Assembly: GCF_002911015.1 (NCBI RefSeq)
Contig: NZ_KZ626897.1
Location: forward strand, 1 to 51,233
Origin: Streptomyces populi
GTDB lineage: Bacteria; Actinomycetota; Actinomycetes; Streptomycetales; Streptomycetaceae
Reading direction: 5' to 3'
DNA: 51,233 nt
How positions within the stretch are numbered: position 1 is the first letter of the stretch; every line of letters begins with the position of its first letter. The position numbers and the translations under genes are program-made. This document shows, in pieces, positions 7,453 to 14,665 of the stretch. The notes beneath the pieces are model-generated. The model worked only from the letters and a program-made list of their open reading frames with translations. It ran no database searches and was not told the DNA's origin.

Positions 7453-7622
7453 CGCTGGAGGACACCGCCCGGCGCGGGCCGCCGCACTCGTGGCGCAGGG
7501 CGGCCGAGGAGCCGGCCGTCCTGACCAGGTGGGCAGCCGGCTCCCGCATTCGAGGCAAAAGACCCGTAAAAAGAACTGCAAAAAGGACAGAACGACGCTT
7601 AACCGATCAGTCACAAGCCGTT

Positions 7623-7632
7623 CGTGATCACG
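7623..7632. promoter_or_regulatory. Palindrome CGTGATCACG before the ACT-GNAT gene
   Basis: A 10-bp perfect palindrome 27 bp upstream of the ATG at 7659, in a locally AT-rich promoter-like stretch (7555-7660). A related GATCA lies at about 7603. It could be an operator; no regulator is adjacent. Confidence 0.3.
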
Positions 7633-7658
7633 CAACACCATTCCTTCACAGTGACTGT

Positions 7659-9137
7659 ATGACTCCAGACATGTCTGATGTGACGCGTGCGAAGCACGGA
7701 CGGCCCGTTCACCACTGGCGACGGGACCTCGTCGAACTCGCCGCGCTGTTCACGGCCGTGGCGGTCGCGGACGGGGTGGCCAACCTGATCGGGCACGGGC
7801 CGGACGGCCCCGCGCTGCTGGTGATCTCGGCGGTGCTCCTGATCGCCACGGCCGGCTTCCACACATGGTGGGCACGGCGCCACGGTCACGCGCCGCCGAC
7901 GAGCGATACCGGCGCCCGGCCGCCCTCGGACGGGCGAACGGGCGGACACTCCGGGCAGGAGACCGCGGCCTCCGCGCCCCTGACCGACGCCGGGGCGACC
8001 GTGCTGCTGCGGATGCGCACGACGGTCGAGGACGCGCCGGGCTCGCTCGCCGCGCTGTGCACCGCGCTCGCAGAGCACCAGGTCGACATCCTCAGCCTCC
8101 AGACGCATCCGCTGGCGGACGGAACGGTCGACGAGTTCCTGCTGCGCGCGCCCGCGGAGCTGGCCACGTCCGAGATCACCCGCGGTGTGGCGCGGGCCGG
8201 CGGCAGCGCGACCTGGATCGAGCGGGCCGACGCCCACGACCTGGTGGACGCGCCGACCCGGGTGCTCGGCCTGGCCACCCGCACGGCCCTCGACGCTTCC
8301 GAACTGCCGCTCGCCCTCAGGCAGTTGCTCGGCCGGTGCACGATCCGTTCGCTGCCCGCCGCCTCTCCCGTCTCCGGCCTGGCGGCGGAGGGGGCTCCCG
8401 TGGAGGGGGCGCTCGAGGACACGGTGATGCGGCTGCGCGTGCCGGAGGGCGGGACGATCACGGTGGAGCGGCCGTACCTGCCGTTCACGCCGACCGAGTT
8501 CGCCCGGGCGCGGGCCCTGGTCGAACTGGACGCGCGACTCGGCCCGCGCGTCCCGCGCGGACAGGACGTGCTGACCCTGCCCGAGGGCAACCCGATCACG
8601 GTGCAGCGCGCCGACGTCTCCGACGTCGAGGCCGCCAAGGCGATGCACGAGCGCTGCTCGCCGCGCACCCTGAGCATGCGGTACCACGGCCCCGTCGGGG
8701 ACGCGGACCGGTACCTCAACCACCTGCTCAGCCCCCGTTTCGGGCGCACCCTCGCCGTCCGGACGGCGTCCGGCAGGATCGTCGGGCTCGGTCATCTCCT
8801 GTGGGACGGGGACGAGACGGAGGTCGCGCTCCTCGTCGAGGACGACTGGCAGCGGCGCGGAATCGGCGTCGAACTGCTCGGCCGTCTGGTGGCGATGGCG
8901 GCCGAGGCCGGCTGCGAGAGCGTGTACGCCGTCACGCAGGCGTCGAACACCGGCATGGTCGCCGCCATGCGTGGCCTCGGTCTCCCCCTCGACTACCAGA
9001 TCGAGGAGGGCACCCTGGTCATCACCGCCCGCCTGGACCCGGCGCCGGCCGCCCCGCCGCTGCCCTACGCCCACGGTCACGCCCAGCACGGGACGGGCGC
9101 CAGGACGACGCCCGGGGACGGGTCGCACCGGGACTAG
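7659..9137 (+). CDS. Membrane-anchored protein with ACT and GNAT acetyltransferase domains
   Basis: A 492-residue three-part protein. Residues about 24-44 and 51-69 are two hydrophobic segments (VELAALFTAVAVADGVANLI; ALLVISAVLLIATAGFH), then a Pro/Gly/Ser linker. Residues about 113-190 resemble an ACT ligand-binding domain (TVEDAPGSLAALCTALAEHQ), and residues about 310-460 form a GNAT fold with the acetyl-CoA loop QRRGIG (399-403). ACT-GNAT fusions in actinobacteria are known as amino-acid-regulated protein acetyltransferases; the membrane anchor is less usual. No Shine-Dalgarno precedes ATG 7659. ATG 7671 (MSDVTRA) lies 7 nt after TATGAC and may be a leaderless start. A perfect terminator follows. 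Targets unknown. Confidence 0.8.
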   Translation: MTPDMSDVTRAKHGRPVHHWRRDLVELAALFTAVAVADGVANLIGHGPDGPALLVISAVLLIATAGFHTWWARRHGHAPPTSDTGARPPSDGRTGGHSGQETAASAPLTDAGATVLLRMRTTVEDAPGSLAALCTALAEHQVDILSLQTHPLADGTVDEFLLRAPAELATSEITRGVARAGGSATWIERADAHDLVDAPTRVLGLATRTALDASELPLALRQLLGRCTIRSLPAASPVSGLAAEGAPVEGALEDTVMRLRVPEGGTITVERPYLPFTPTEFARARALVELDARLGPRVPRGQDVLTLPEGNPITVQRADVSDVEAAKAMHERCSPRTLSMRYHGPVGDADRYLNHLLSPRFGRTLAVRTASGRIVGLGHLLWDGDETEVALLVEDDWQRRGIGVELLGRLVAMAAEAGCESVYAVTQASNTGMVAAMRGLGLPLDYQIEEGTLVITARLDPAPAAPPLPYAHGHAQHGTGARTTPGDGSHRD

Positions 9138-9201
9138 TGCCGAGAACCGGGCACCGCGGGCACGACGGCCACCGTACGCGCCGCGGACACGGCAGACGTG
9201 A

Positions 9202-9241
9202 AGGACGGGCCCCGGCACCGGGTGGTGCCGGGGCCCGTCCT
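9202..9241. terminator. Bidirectional terminator between convergent genes
   Basis: Perfect 18-bp stem: AGGACGGGCCCCGGCACC (9202-9219) pairs with 9224-9241, with loop GGGT. It sits 64 bp after the ACT-GNAT stop and 12 bp after the stop of the opposing PLP enzyme, serving both. Confidence 0.85.
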
Positions 9242-9253
9242 CCCCCCGTCCTG

Positions 9254-10465
9254 TCACCGCCCGCCGGGGCCCCCGAGGGCCGCGTCCAGGTCGGTCCACA
9301 GGTCATCCACGTCCTCCAGGCCGACCGACAGGCGCAGCAGCTTGTCGCTGACGCCCGCGTCGTGGCGGTCCGCCGTGGGGACGATGCGGTGGCTTATGGA
9401 GGCCGGGTGCTGGATGAGGCTGTCGACGCTGCCGAGGCTCACGGCGGGGGTGACCAGCCGGACTCCGGCGATCACCTCGTGCGGGTCGCCGTGCACCTCG
9501 AACGCGATCATGGCCCCGCCGATGCGCGGGTAGTGGACCCGGGAAACGCGCGGGTCGGCGGCGAGCCGGCGGGCGAGTTCCGCGGCGTTCGCGGAGGCGG
9601 CCCGGACCCGGACGGGCAGAGTGGACAGGCCGCGCAGCAGCAGATAGCCGGCCAGCGGGTGCAGGACGCCTCCCGTCGCGAACCGCACCTGGCGCAGCTT
9701 GCGGGCGAACTCCTCGTCACAGGCGACCACTCCCGCCATGACGTCCCCGTGCCCGCCCAGGTACTTGGTTGCGCTGTGCAGGACGAGCCGCGCGCCGCTC
9801 TCGGCGGGGCGCTGGAGCACCGGGGTGGCGAAGGTGTTGTCGGCGAGGAGCGGGACGGACCCGCAGGCGTGCGCCACGGCCCGGAGGTCCAGTTCGGCGA
9901 GCGTCGGGTTGGCCGGGGACTCCACCATCACGAGCCCGGTGTCGGGCCGCAGGGCGTCGGCGATGCCGGCCGGGTCGACCCAGGTGACCTCGGAGCCGAG
10001 CAGCCCGGCGGTCAGCAGGTGGTCGCTGCAGCCGTACAGCGGACGTACGGCGACGACGTGGCGCAGGCCCATCGCGTTGCGGACGAGGAGGACGGCGCTC
10101 AGCGCGGCCATGCCGCTCGCGAAGGCGACCGCGCTCTCGGTGCCCTCGAGGCGCGCGAGGGCGGTCTCGAAGCGGGCGACGGTCGGATTGCCCAGGCGGG
10201 CGTAGACCGGCGGGCCCTCGGGTTCGGCGCCGTCGGCCGCGAAGGCGTCGATCCGGGCCGCCTCACCGCGGCTGTCGTACGAGGGGTAGGTGGTGGACAG
10301 GTCGATCGGGGCCGCGTGCAGCCCCAGAGCGGCCAGGTCCTCCCGGCCGGCGTGCACGGCCTCCGTGGCCAGTGCCCTGGCCGGGGTCGCGATGCCCCGG
10401 CCGTCGCCGCTCAGATCGTCCTGCGCGCCGAGCGCGCCCTGCCTGTCGTGCACAAGGGAGTCCAT
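9254..10465 (-). CDS. Cys/Met-metabolism PLP-dependent enzyme (cystathionine gamma-lyase/synthase-like)
   Basis: A 403-residue fold-type I PLP enzyme for trans-sulfuration or gamma-elimination. Family motifs in order: YARLGNPTVARFE (88-100), AFASGMAALSAVL for phosphate binding, RPLYGCSDHLL, VESPANPTL, ADNTFATPVLQ with the ring-binding Asp209, and Lys234 in LHSATKYLGGHGD as the Schiff base. The C-terminus has GSVDSLIQHPASISH and LLRLSVGLEDVDDL, typical of cystathionine and methionine gamma-lyases. Which of gamma-lyase, beta-lyase or synthase activity applies cannot be fixed by eye. ATG 10465 is 60 bp from a divergent Lrp/AsnC gene that probably regulates it in response to an amino acid. Confidence 0.88.
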   Translation of the reverse strand: MDSLVHDRQGALGAQDDLSGDGRGIATPARALATEAVHAGREDLAALGLHAAPIDLSTTYPSYDSRGEAARIDAFAADGAEPEGPPVYARLGNPTVARFETALARLEGTESAVAFASGMAALSAVLLVRNAMGLRHVVAVRPLYGCSDHLLTAGLLGSEVTWVDPAGIADALRPDTGLVMVESPANPTLAELDLRAVAHACGSVPLLADNTFATPVLQRPAESGARLVLHSATKYLGGHGDVMAGVVACDEEFARKLRQVRFATGGVLHPLAGYLLLRGLSTLPVRVRAASANAAELARRLAADPRVSRVHYPRIGGAMIAFEVHGDPHEVIAGVRLVTPAVSLGSVDSLIQHPASISHRIVPTADRHDAGVSDKLLRLSVGLEDVDDLWTDLDAALGGPGGR

Positions 10466-10525
10466 GCGGCGAAGCCTGAACACCGGGCGGGGCTTCGGCG
10501 CCACATCCCGTGTTACGTTCGCGCC

Positions 10526-11032
10526 ATGGCCGATTCTGTCGTACTCGATCCGGTGGATCTTCATCTGCTGCGACTGTTGCAGAACGACGCACGGACGACC
10601 TACCGCGATCTCGCGGCGCAGGTCGGCGTCGCTCCGTCGACCTGCCTCGACCGGGTGACCAGGCTGCGGCGGGCGGGGGTGATTCTCGGCCATCAGCTGC
10701 GGCTGGACCCGGCGAAGCTCGGGCGGGGTCTGGAGGCGCTGCTGTCCGTGCAGGTCCGCCCGCACCGCCGGGAGCTGGTGGGGCCCTTCGTCGACCGGAT
10801 CCGGCTGCTGCCGGAGTCGCGGACCGTCTTCCATCTGACCGGCCCCGACGACTACCTCGTCCATGTCGCGGTCGCGGACATGGCGGATCTGCAGCGGCTG
10901 GTGCTCGACGAGTTCACCTCGCAGCGTGAGGTGGCGCGGGTCGAGACGCGGTTGATATTCCAGCAGTGGGACTGCGGCCCCCTGCTGCCACCCGCCGCGC
11001 CGGGACCGTCGTCTCCGGCCAAATCCGGCTGA
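10526..11032 (+). CDS. Lrp/AsnC-family transcriptional regulator
   Basis: A 168-residue feast/famine regulator. Residues about 7-55 are the AsnC HTH (LDPVDLHLLRLLQNDARTTY, then VGVAPSTCLDRVTRLR). Residues about 70-145 are the RAM/AsnC ligand domain with VFHLTGPDDYLVHVAV. A Pro/Ser-rich tail follows. Such proteins bind amino acids and control transport or catabolic genes; the divergent gamma-lyase-type gene 60 bp away is the obvious target. The ATG has no ribosome-binding site, but TACGTT lies at 10514-10519, 6 nt before it, so the mRNA is probably leaderless. Confidence 0.88.
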   Translation: MADSVVLDPVDLHLLRLLQNDARTTYRDLAAQVGVAPSTCLDRVTRLRRAGVILGHQLRLDPAKLGRGLEALLSVQVRPHRRELVGPFVDRIRLLPESRTVFHLTGPDDYLVHVAVADMADLQRLVLDEFTSQREVARVETRLIFQQWDCGPLLPPAAPGPSSPAKSG

Positions 11033-11094
11033 TGCGGTGAAAAGCCCGGTTGGGCGTGCTGACGCGGCGCCCGTGCGCGTATGAGTATGTGCGC

Positions 11095-12786
11095 ATGTCA
11101 GAGACGAAGAACCAGCTGCCCCGTGAGCTCGCCGACGCGTACGTCGACGAGCTCATCGCCCTCGACCCGGTTCTCGGCACCTACCTCGGGGTGAAGGAGA
11201 GCCACGGCAGGCTTCCCGACACCTCGCCCGCCGGCCAGGAGGCCGTCGCCGAGCTGGCGCGGGTGACCCTCGCGCGGCTGGAGGAGGCCGAACGGCTTCC
11301 CGGCGCGGAACGCGACATCGAGCGCCGTTGCGCCCGGCTGCTGCGTGAGCGGCTCACCGCCGCGCTCGCGGTCCACGAGGCCGGCGAGGGCCTGCGGACG
11401 GTGGGCAACCTGCACACACCGGTGCACTCGGTCCGGGAGATCTTCACCCTGACGCCGACGGAGACCGACGAGGACTGGGCCACGGTCGCGGAGCGGCTGC
11501 GCGCGGTGCCGGCCGCGCTCGCGGGCTACCGGGAGTCCCTCACGCTCGGACTCGACCGCAAGCTGTACGCCGGGCCGCGCCCGACCGCGACCTTCGTCGA
11601 ACAGCTCACGGAGTGGTCGGACACCGACGGACAGGGCCGCGGCTGGTTCGAGGACTTCGTCTCGGCGGGCCCCGACACCGTGCGCGAGGAGCTGGACACG
11701 GCGGCGCGTACCGCGACGGAGGCCGTGGCCGCCCTGCGGGACTGGATGCGCGACGTGTACGCGCCCACGATCGAGGGTGCGCCGGACACCGTGGGCCAGG
11801 AGCGGTACGCGCGGCTGGCGCGCTACTTCAACGGTACGGATCTCGACCTCGACGAGGCGTACGCCTACGGCTGGGCCGAGTACCACCGCCTCCTGGCCGA
11901 GATGAGGACCGAGGCCGAGAAGATCCTGCCCGGCGCGGCGACCCCCTGGGTGGCCCTCGCGCACCTCGACGAGCACGGCCGCCACATCGAGGGGGTCGAC
12001 GAGGTCCGGCAGTGGCTCCAGGGACTGATGGACGAGGCGATCGCGGCCCTGGACGGCACGCACTTCGAACTCGCCGAACCGGTACGGAGGGTGGAGTCCC
12101 GCATCGCCCCGCCCGGCGGCGCGGCGGCCCCCTACTACACCGCCCCGTCGCAGGACTTCTCGCGGCCGGGCCGGACCTGGCTGCCCACGATGGGGCAGAC
12201 CCGCTTCCCCGTCTACGACCTCGTCTCCACCTGGTACCACGAGGGGGTGCCCGGCCATCACCTCCAGCTCGCGCAGTGGGCGTACGTCGTGGACGACCTG
12301 TCCCGCTACCAGGCCACCGTCGGCCAGGTCAGCGCCAACTGCGAGGGCTGGGCGCTGTACGCGGAGCGGCTGATGGACGAACTCGGCTTCCTCACCGACG
12401 CGGAGCAGCGGCTCGGCTATCTCGACGCGCAGATGATGCGGGCCGCCCGGGTCATCGTCGACATCGGCATGCACCTGGAGCTGGAGATCCCGGCCGACTC
12501 GCCCTTCCACCCGGGCGAGCGGTGGACCCCGGAGCTGGCGCAGGAGTTCTTCGGCGCGCACAGCAGCCGGCCGGCCGACTTCGTGGAGAGCGAGCTGACC
12601 CGCTATCTCACGATGCCCGGCCAGGCCATCGGCTACAAGCTCGGCGAGCGCGCCTGGCTGCTGGGCCGTGAGAACGCGAAGCGGCGCCACGGTGACGCCT
12701 TCGACGCCAAGGCCTGGCACATGGCCGCCCTGTCCCAGGGTTCCCTGGGTCTGGACGACCTGGTGGACGAGCTCTCCCGGCTCTGA
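11095..12786 (+). CDS. DUF885-family metal-dependent protein
   Basis: A 563-residue cytoplasmic protein of the DUF885 family, which resembles zinc carboxypeptidases of the M32 type. The family signature HEGVPGHH (382-389) supplies the HExxxHH-like metal ligands, followed by CEGWALYAERLMDELG and the C-terminal YLTMPGQAIGYKLGE block. No signal peptide is visible. Members are annotated as putative peptidases, but activity is rarely proven. ATG 11095 starts the conserved sequence (MSETKNQLPRELADAYVDEL); the upstream in-frame TTG at 11050 would add 15 poorly conserved residues. There is no strong ribosome site. Ends in a perfect hairpin shared with the opposing gene. Confidence 0.85.
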   Translation: MSETKNQLPRELADAYVDELIALDPVLGTYLGVKESHGRLPDTSPAGQEAVAELARVTLARLEEAERLPGAERDIERRCARLLRERLTAALAVHEAGEGLRTVGNLHTPVHSVREIFTLTPTETDEDWATVAERLRAVPAALAGYRESLTLGLDRKLYAGPRPTATFVEQLTEWSDTDGQGRGWFEDFVSAGPDTVREELDTAARTATEAVAALRDWMRDVYAPTIEGAPDTVGQERYARLARYFNGTDLDLDEAYAYGWAEYHRLLAEMRTEAEKILPGAATPWVALAHLDEHGRHIEGVDEVRQWLQGLMDEAIAALDGTHFELAEPVRRVESRIAPPGGAAAPYYTAPSQDFSRPGRTWLPTMGQTRFPVYDLVSTWYHEGVPGHHLQLAQWAYVVDDLSRYQATVGQVSANCEGWALYAERLMDELGFLTDAEQRLGYLDAQMMRAARVIVDIGMHLELEIPADSPFHPGERWTPELAQEFFGAHSSRPADFVESELTRYLTMPGQAIGYKLGERAWLLGRENAKRRHGDAFDAKAWHMAALSQGSLGLDDLVDELSRL

Positions 12787-12793
12787 CGGCCCC

Positions 12794-12820
12794 GCGCGGC
12801 GGCCGCTCCGGCCGCCGCGC
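12794..12820. terminator. Bidirectional terminator
   Basis: GCGCGGCGGCC (12794-12804) pairs perfectly with GGCCGCCGCGC (12810-12820), loop GCTCC. It lies 7 bp after the DUF885 stop and 38 bp after the stop of the convergent Imm21 gene. Confidence 0.75.
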
Positions 12821-12858
12821 GATGTCACCCGGAGCACCCCGGCGTCAGGTATCAGGCG

Positions 12859-13374
12859 TCAGGGCGTCAGCCGACGCAGCTGTACGAGTCCCACCCAGGT
12901 CTCGGGTCCCGGTTCGACGCGGGCCGCGCGGACCCCGTACCGGCCCGGTTCGAGCACCACCCTCAGGTGATCGGTGCTCTCGGAGGCGGTTCCCGGCCAG
13001 GCGGCGTCGAAGAGGACGACGGGGCCGGGAACCGTCCATTCCGTCTCCGGCTCCCAGGCGGCCTGCGCCAGCGCCGCCGGGACGACGGCGAGCAGTTCGT
13101 CCTCGGAGTCGGCGGCGCACCAGCGCACGAAGACGCCGTGCTCGGGGAGGTAGGTGGTCGAGGCGGGGTCGTCGCCGAGGACCAGGGCCCTGGTGTCGCC
13201 CACGGGCAGGAGGCCGATGAACCCTTCGACGTCACAGGCCCGGTCGTAGTCGCAGGACATGTCGTCGCCGTCGGCCCCCGCCCAGAACGGGAGCACCGTC
13301 TCCGGAATCGCTATGAGCGGCCCGCCGCCCGACTCCACCCACTGGACCGCACCGGGGTCCGCGTATCTTGGCAT
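12859..13374 (-). CDS. Imm21-family immunity protein (orphan)
   Basis: A 171-residue protein matching the Imm21 immunity family in its landmarks: WVESGGGPLIAIPE (12-25), WAGADGDD, DYDRACDVEGFIGLLPVGD, LVLGDDPASTTYLP, VRWCAADSED and VVLFDAAWPG. Family members neutralise polymorphic-toxin effectors in cis, but no toxin-like gene is within several kb here; neighbours are a DUF885 gene and a rhodanese. It may be a solitary immunity gene protecting against toxins from relatives, or a family member with another role. ATG 13374 is used; no clear Shine-Dalgarno. It lies 121 bp after the rhodanese gene on the same strand. Confidence 0.75.
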   Translation of the reverse strand: MPRYADPGAVQWVESGGGPLIAIPETVLPFWAGADGDDMSCDYDRACDVEGFIGLLPVGDTRALVLGDDPASTTYLPEHGVFVRWCAADSEDELLAVVPAALAQAAWEPETEWTVPGPVVLFDAAWPGTASESTDHLRVVLEPGRYGVRAARVEPGPETWVGLVQLRRLTP

Positions 13375-13495
13375 GCGCAGAAGTTACACGGCACGCGTCC
13401 GCCCCCGTACGGCAGCCCGCTCCCGGGAAACCGGATCCGGACACCGGCCCGGACGCGGGGGCCGAGACCGTCGGCACGGCCCCCTTTCCCCGAGG

Positions 13496-14014
13496 TCAGC
13501 AGCCGCAGTCCGCCGCGTCCACGGGCGCCGTCAGCGGGTCCGCGGCGCGGCGCTCGAGCCCCTGCCAGGTCTCGAACTCGAAGCCCTCGCGCGCCCAGTA
13601 CTCGAAGCCGCCGAGCATCTCCTTGACCTGGAAGCCGAGTTCGGCGAGGGCGAGGGCGGCGCGGGTCGCGCCGTTGCATCCGGGCCCCCAGCAATAGGTG
13701 ACGACCGGCACCGACTTGTCCAGAAGCCGCTCGGCCTGCTCGGGGACGAGCGCGGTGGGCAGATGGACCGCTCCGGGGACGTGGCCCTGGTCCCACGAGG
13801 CGGTGGAGCGGGAGTCGACGACGACGAACCCGGGGTCGCCGCCGGCCGCGAGGGCCGCGGCCACGTCGGACACGTCCGCGTGGAAGGCGAGGCTCGCGCC
13901 GAAGTAGGCGGCGGCCGCGGCCGGGGACGCCGGCGGCACCCGCAGGACGGCGTTCGTCGTCGGCGTGGAACCGGTCGACGTGGCGTTCGTGGTGCCCTCG
14001 GCAGTCGTAGTCAT
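13496..14014 (-). CDS. Rhodanese-domain sulfurtransferase
   Basis: A 172-residue protein with one rhodanese domain (about 40-165), which moves sulfane sulfur or related groups through a cysteine. The core reads FVVVDSRSTASWDQGHVPGA, then TYCWGPGCNGATRAAL. The CNGATR loop places the catalytic Cys at 113, with a second Cys at 108; the protein ends ADCGC, adding two more cysteines. The first ~25 residues are Thr/Ser-rich and look disordered. AGAAAGG precedes ATG 14014. The gene is divergent from an Lrp/AsnC regulator, which likely controls it. Confidence 0.85.
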   Translation of the reverse strand: MTTTAEGTTNATSTGSTPTTNAVLRVPPASPAAAAAYFGASLAFHADVSDVAAALAAGGDPGFVVVDSRSTASWDQGHVPGAVHLPTALVPEQAERLLDKSVPVVTYCWGPGCNGATRAALALAELGFQVKEMLGGFEYWAREGFEFETWQGLERRAADPLTAPVDAADCGC

Positions 14015-14199
14015 GATCGGCCTTTCTCGGTCCCTGGCCCCGCCGGACGGATGCCGCCCTTGCCACCCCGGTGCTTCCTCCGCACCTCACCCCGCGGGAC
14101 TTCCCGACCAGAAATCTATGTCTTCCGGTCTCCGCCCTGAAGTGACGATCCACGGCAGTACGGTTGATCGGCCGGGGATTCTCCTGGTATGCATCGAGG

Positions 14200-14646
14200 A
14201 TGACCGCGTATTCCCCGGACGCCACCGACTGGCGCATCCTCGACGTCCTCCAGCGCGAGGGCAGGTCCAGCTTCGCCGAGCTGGCACGGGCCGTCTCCAT
14301 GTCACCGAGCGCGGTCACCGAGCGGGTGCGCCGCCTGGAGGAGGCGGGCGTCATACGGGGGTACTCGGCCGTCGTCGACCCCGAGAGCCTCGGACTGCCG
14401 ATCCTGGCGTTCGTCCGGCTCAGGTACCCGAACGGCAACTACAAGCCGTTCCACGACCTCGTGGAGGTCACACCCGAGATCCTGGAGGCACACCACGTCA
14501 CGGGTGACGACTGCTTCGTCATCAAGGTGGCGGCACGGTCGATGGGCCACCTGGAGACGGTGTCGGGCAAGATCGGCGCGCTCGGGTCGGTGACGACGAG
14601 CGTCGTCTACTCCTCGCCCCTGCCACGCCGGCCGCTGGGTCGCTGA
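14200..14646 (+). CDS. Lrp/AsnC-family transcriptional regulator
   Basis: A 148-residue feast/famine regulator. The AsnC HTH is at about 8-55 (TDWRILDVLQREGRSSFAEL, then VSMSPSAVTERVRRLEEAG). The RAM domain follows, with EAHHVTGDDCFVIKVAARSM. It is divergent from the rhodanese gene, with 185 bp between, so sulfur or amino-acid responsive control of that gene is the simplest reading. ATG 14200 lies in GAGGATG, so its ribosome site is very close or absent; the in-frame upstream start at 14164 would add 12 residues with no conserved content. It ends only 19 bp from the convergent sbcC stop. Confidence 0.87.
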   Translation: MTAYSPDATDWRILDVLQREGRSSFAELARAVSMSPSAVTERVRRLEEAGVIRGYSAVVDPESLGLPILAFVRLRYPNGNYKPFHDLVEVTPEILEAHHVTGDDCFVIKVAARSMGHLETVSGKIGALGSVTTSVVYSSPLPRRPLGR

Positions 14647-14665
14647 GACCGCCCCGGCGCCCCGC

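Noticed and set aside
5557..7641. A 694-codon open frame on the minus strand over phoD
   Set aside because: Antisense shadow of a GC-rich gene; composition is Arg/Gly/His-rich with no domain, and phoD is fully supported on the plus strand.
9300..11032. A plus-strand frame extending from the ACT-GNAT region into the Lrp gene
   Set aside because: Only its last 168 codons (from 10526) are a real protein; the rest is antisense to the PLP enzyme.
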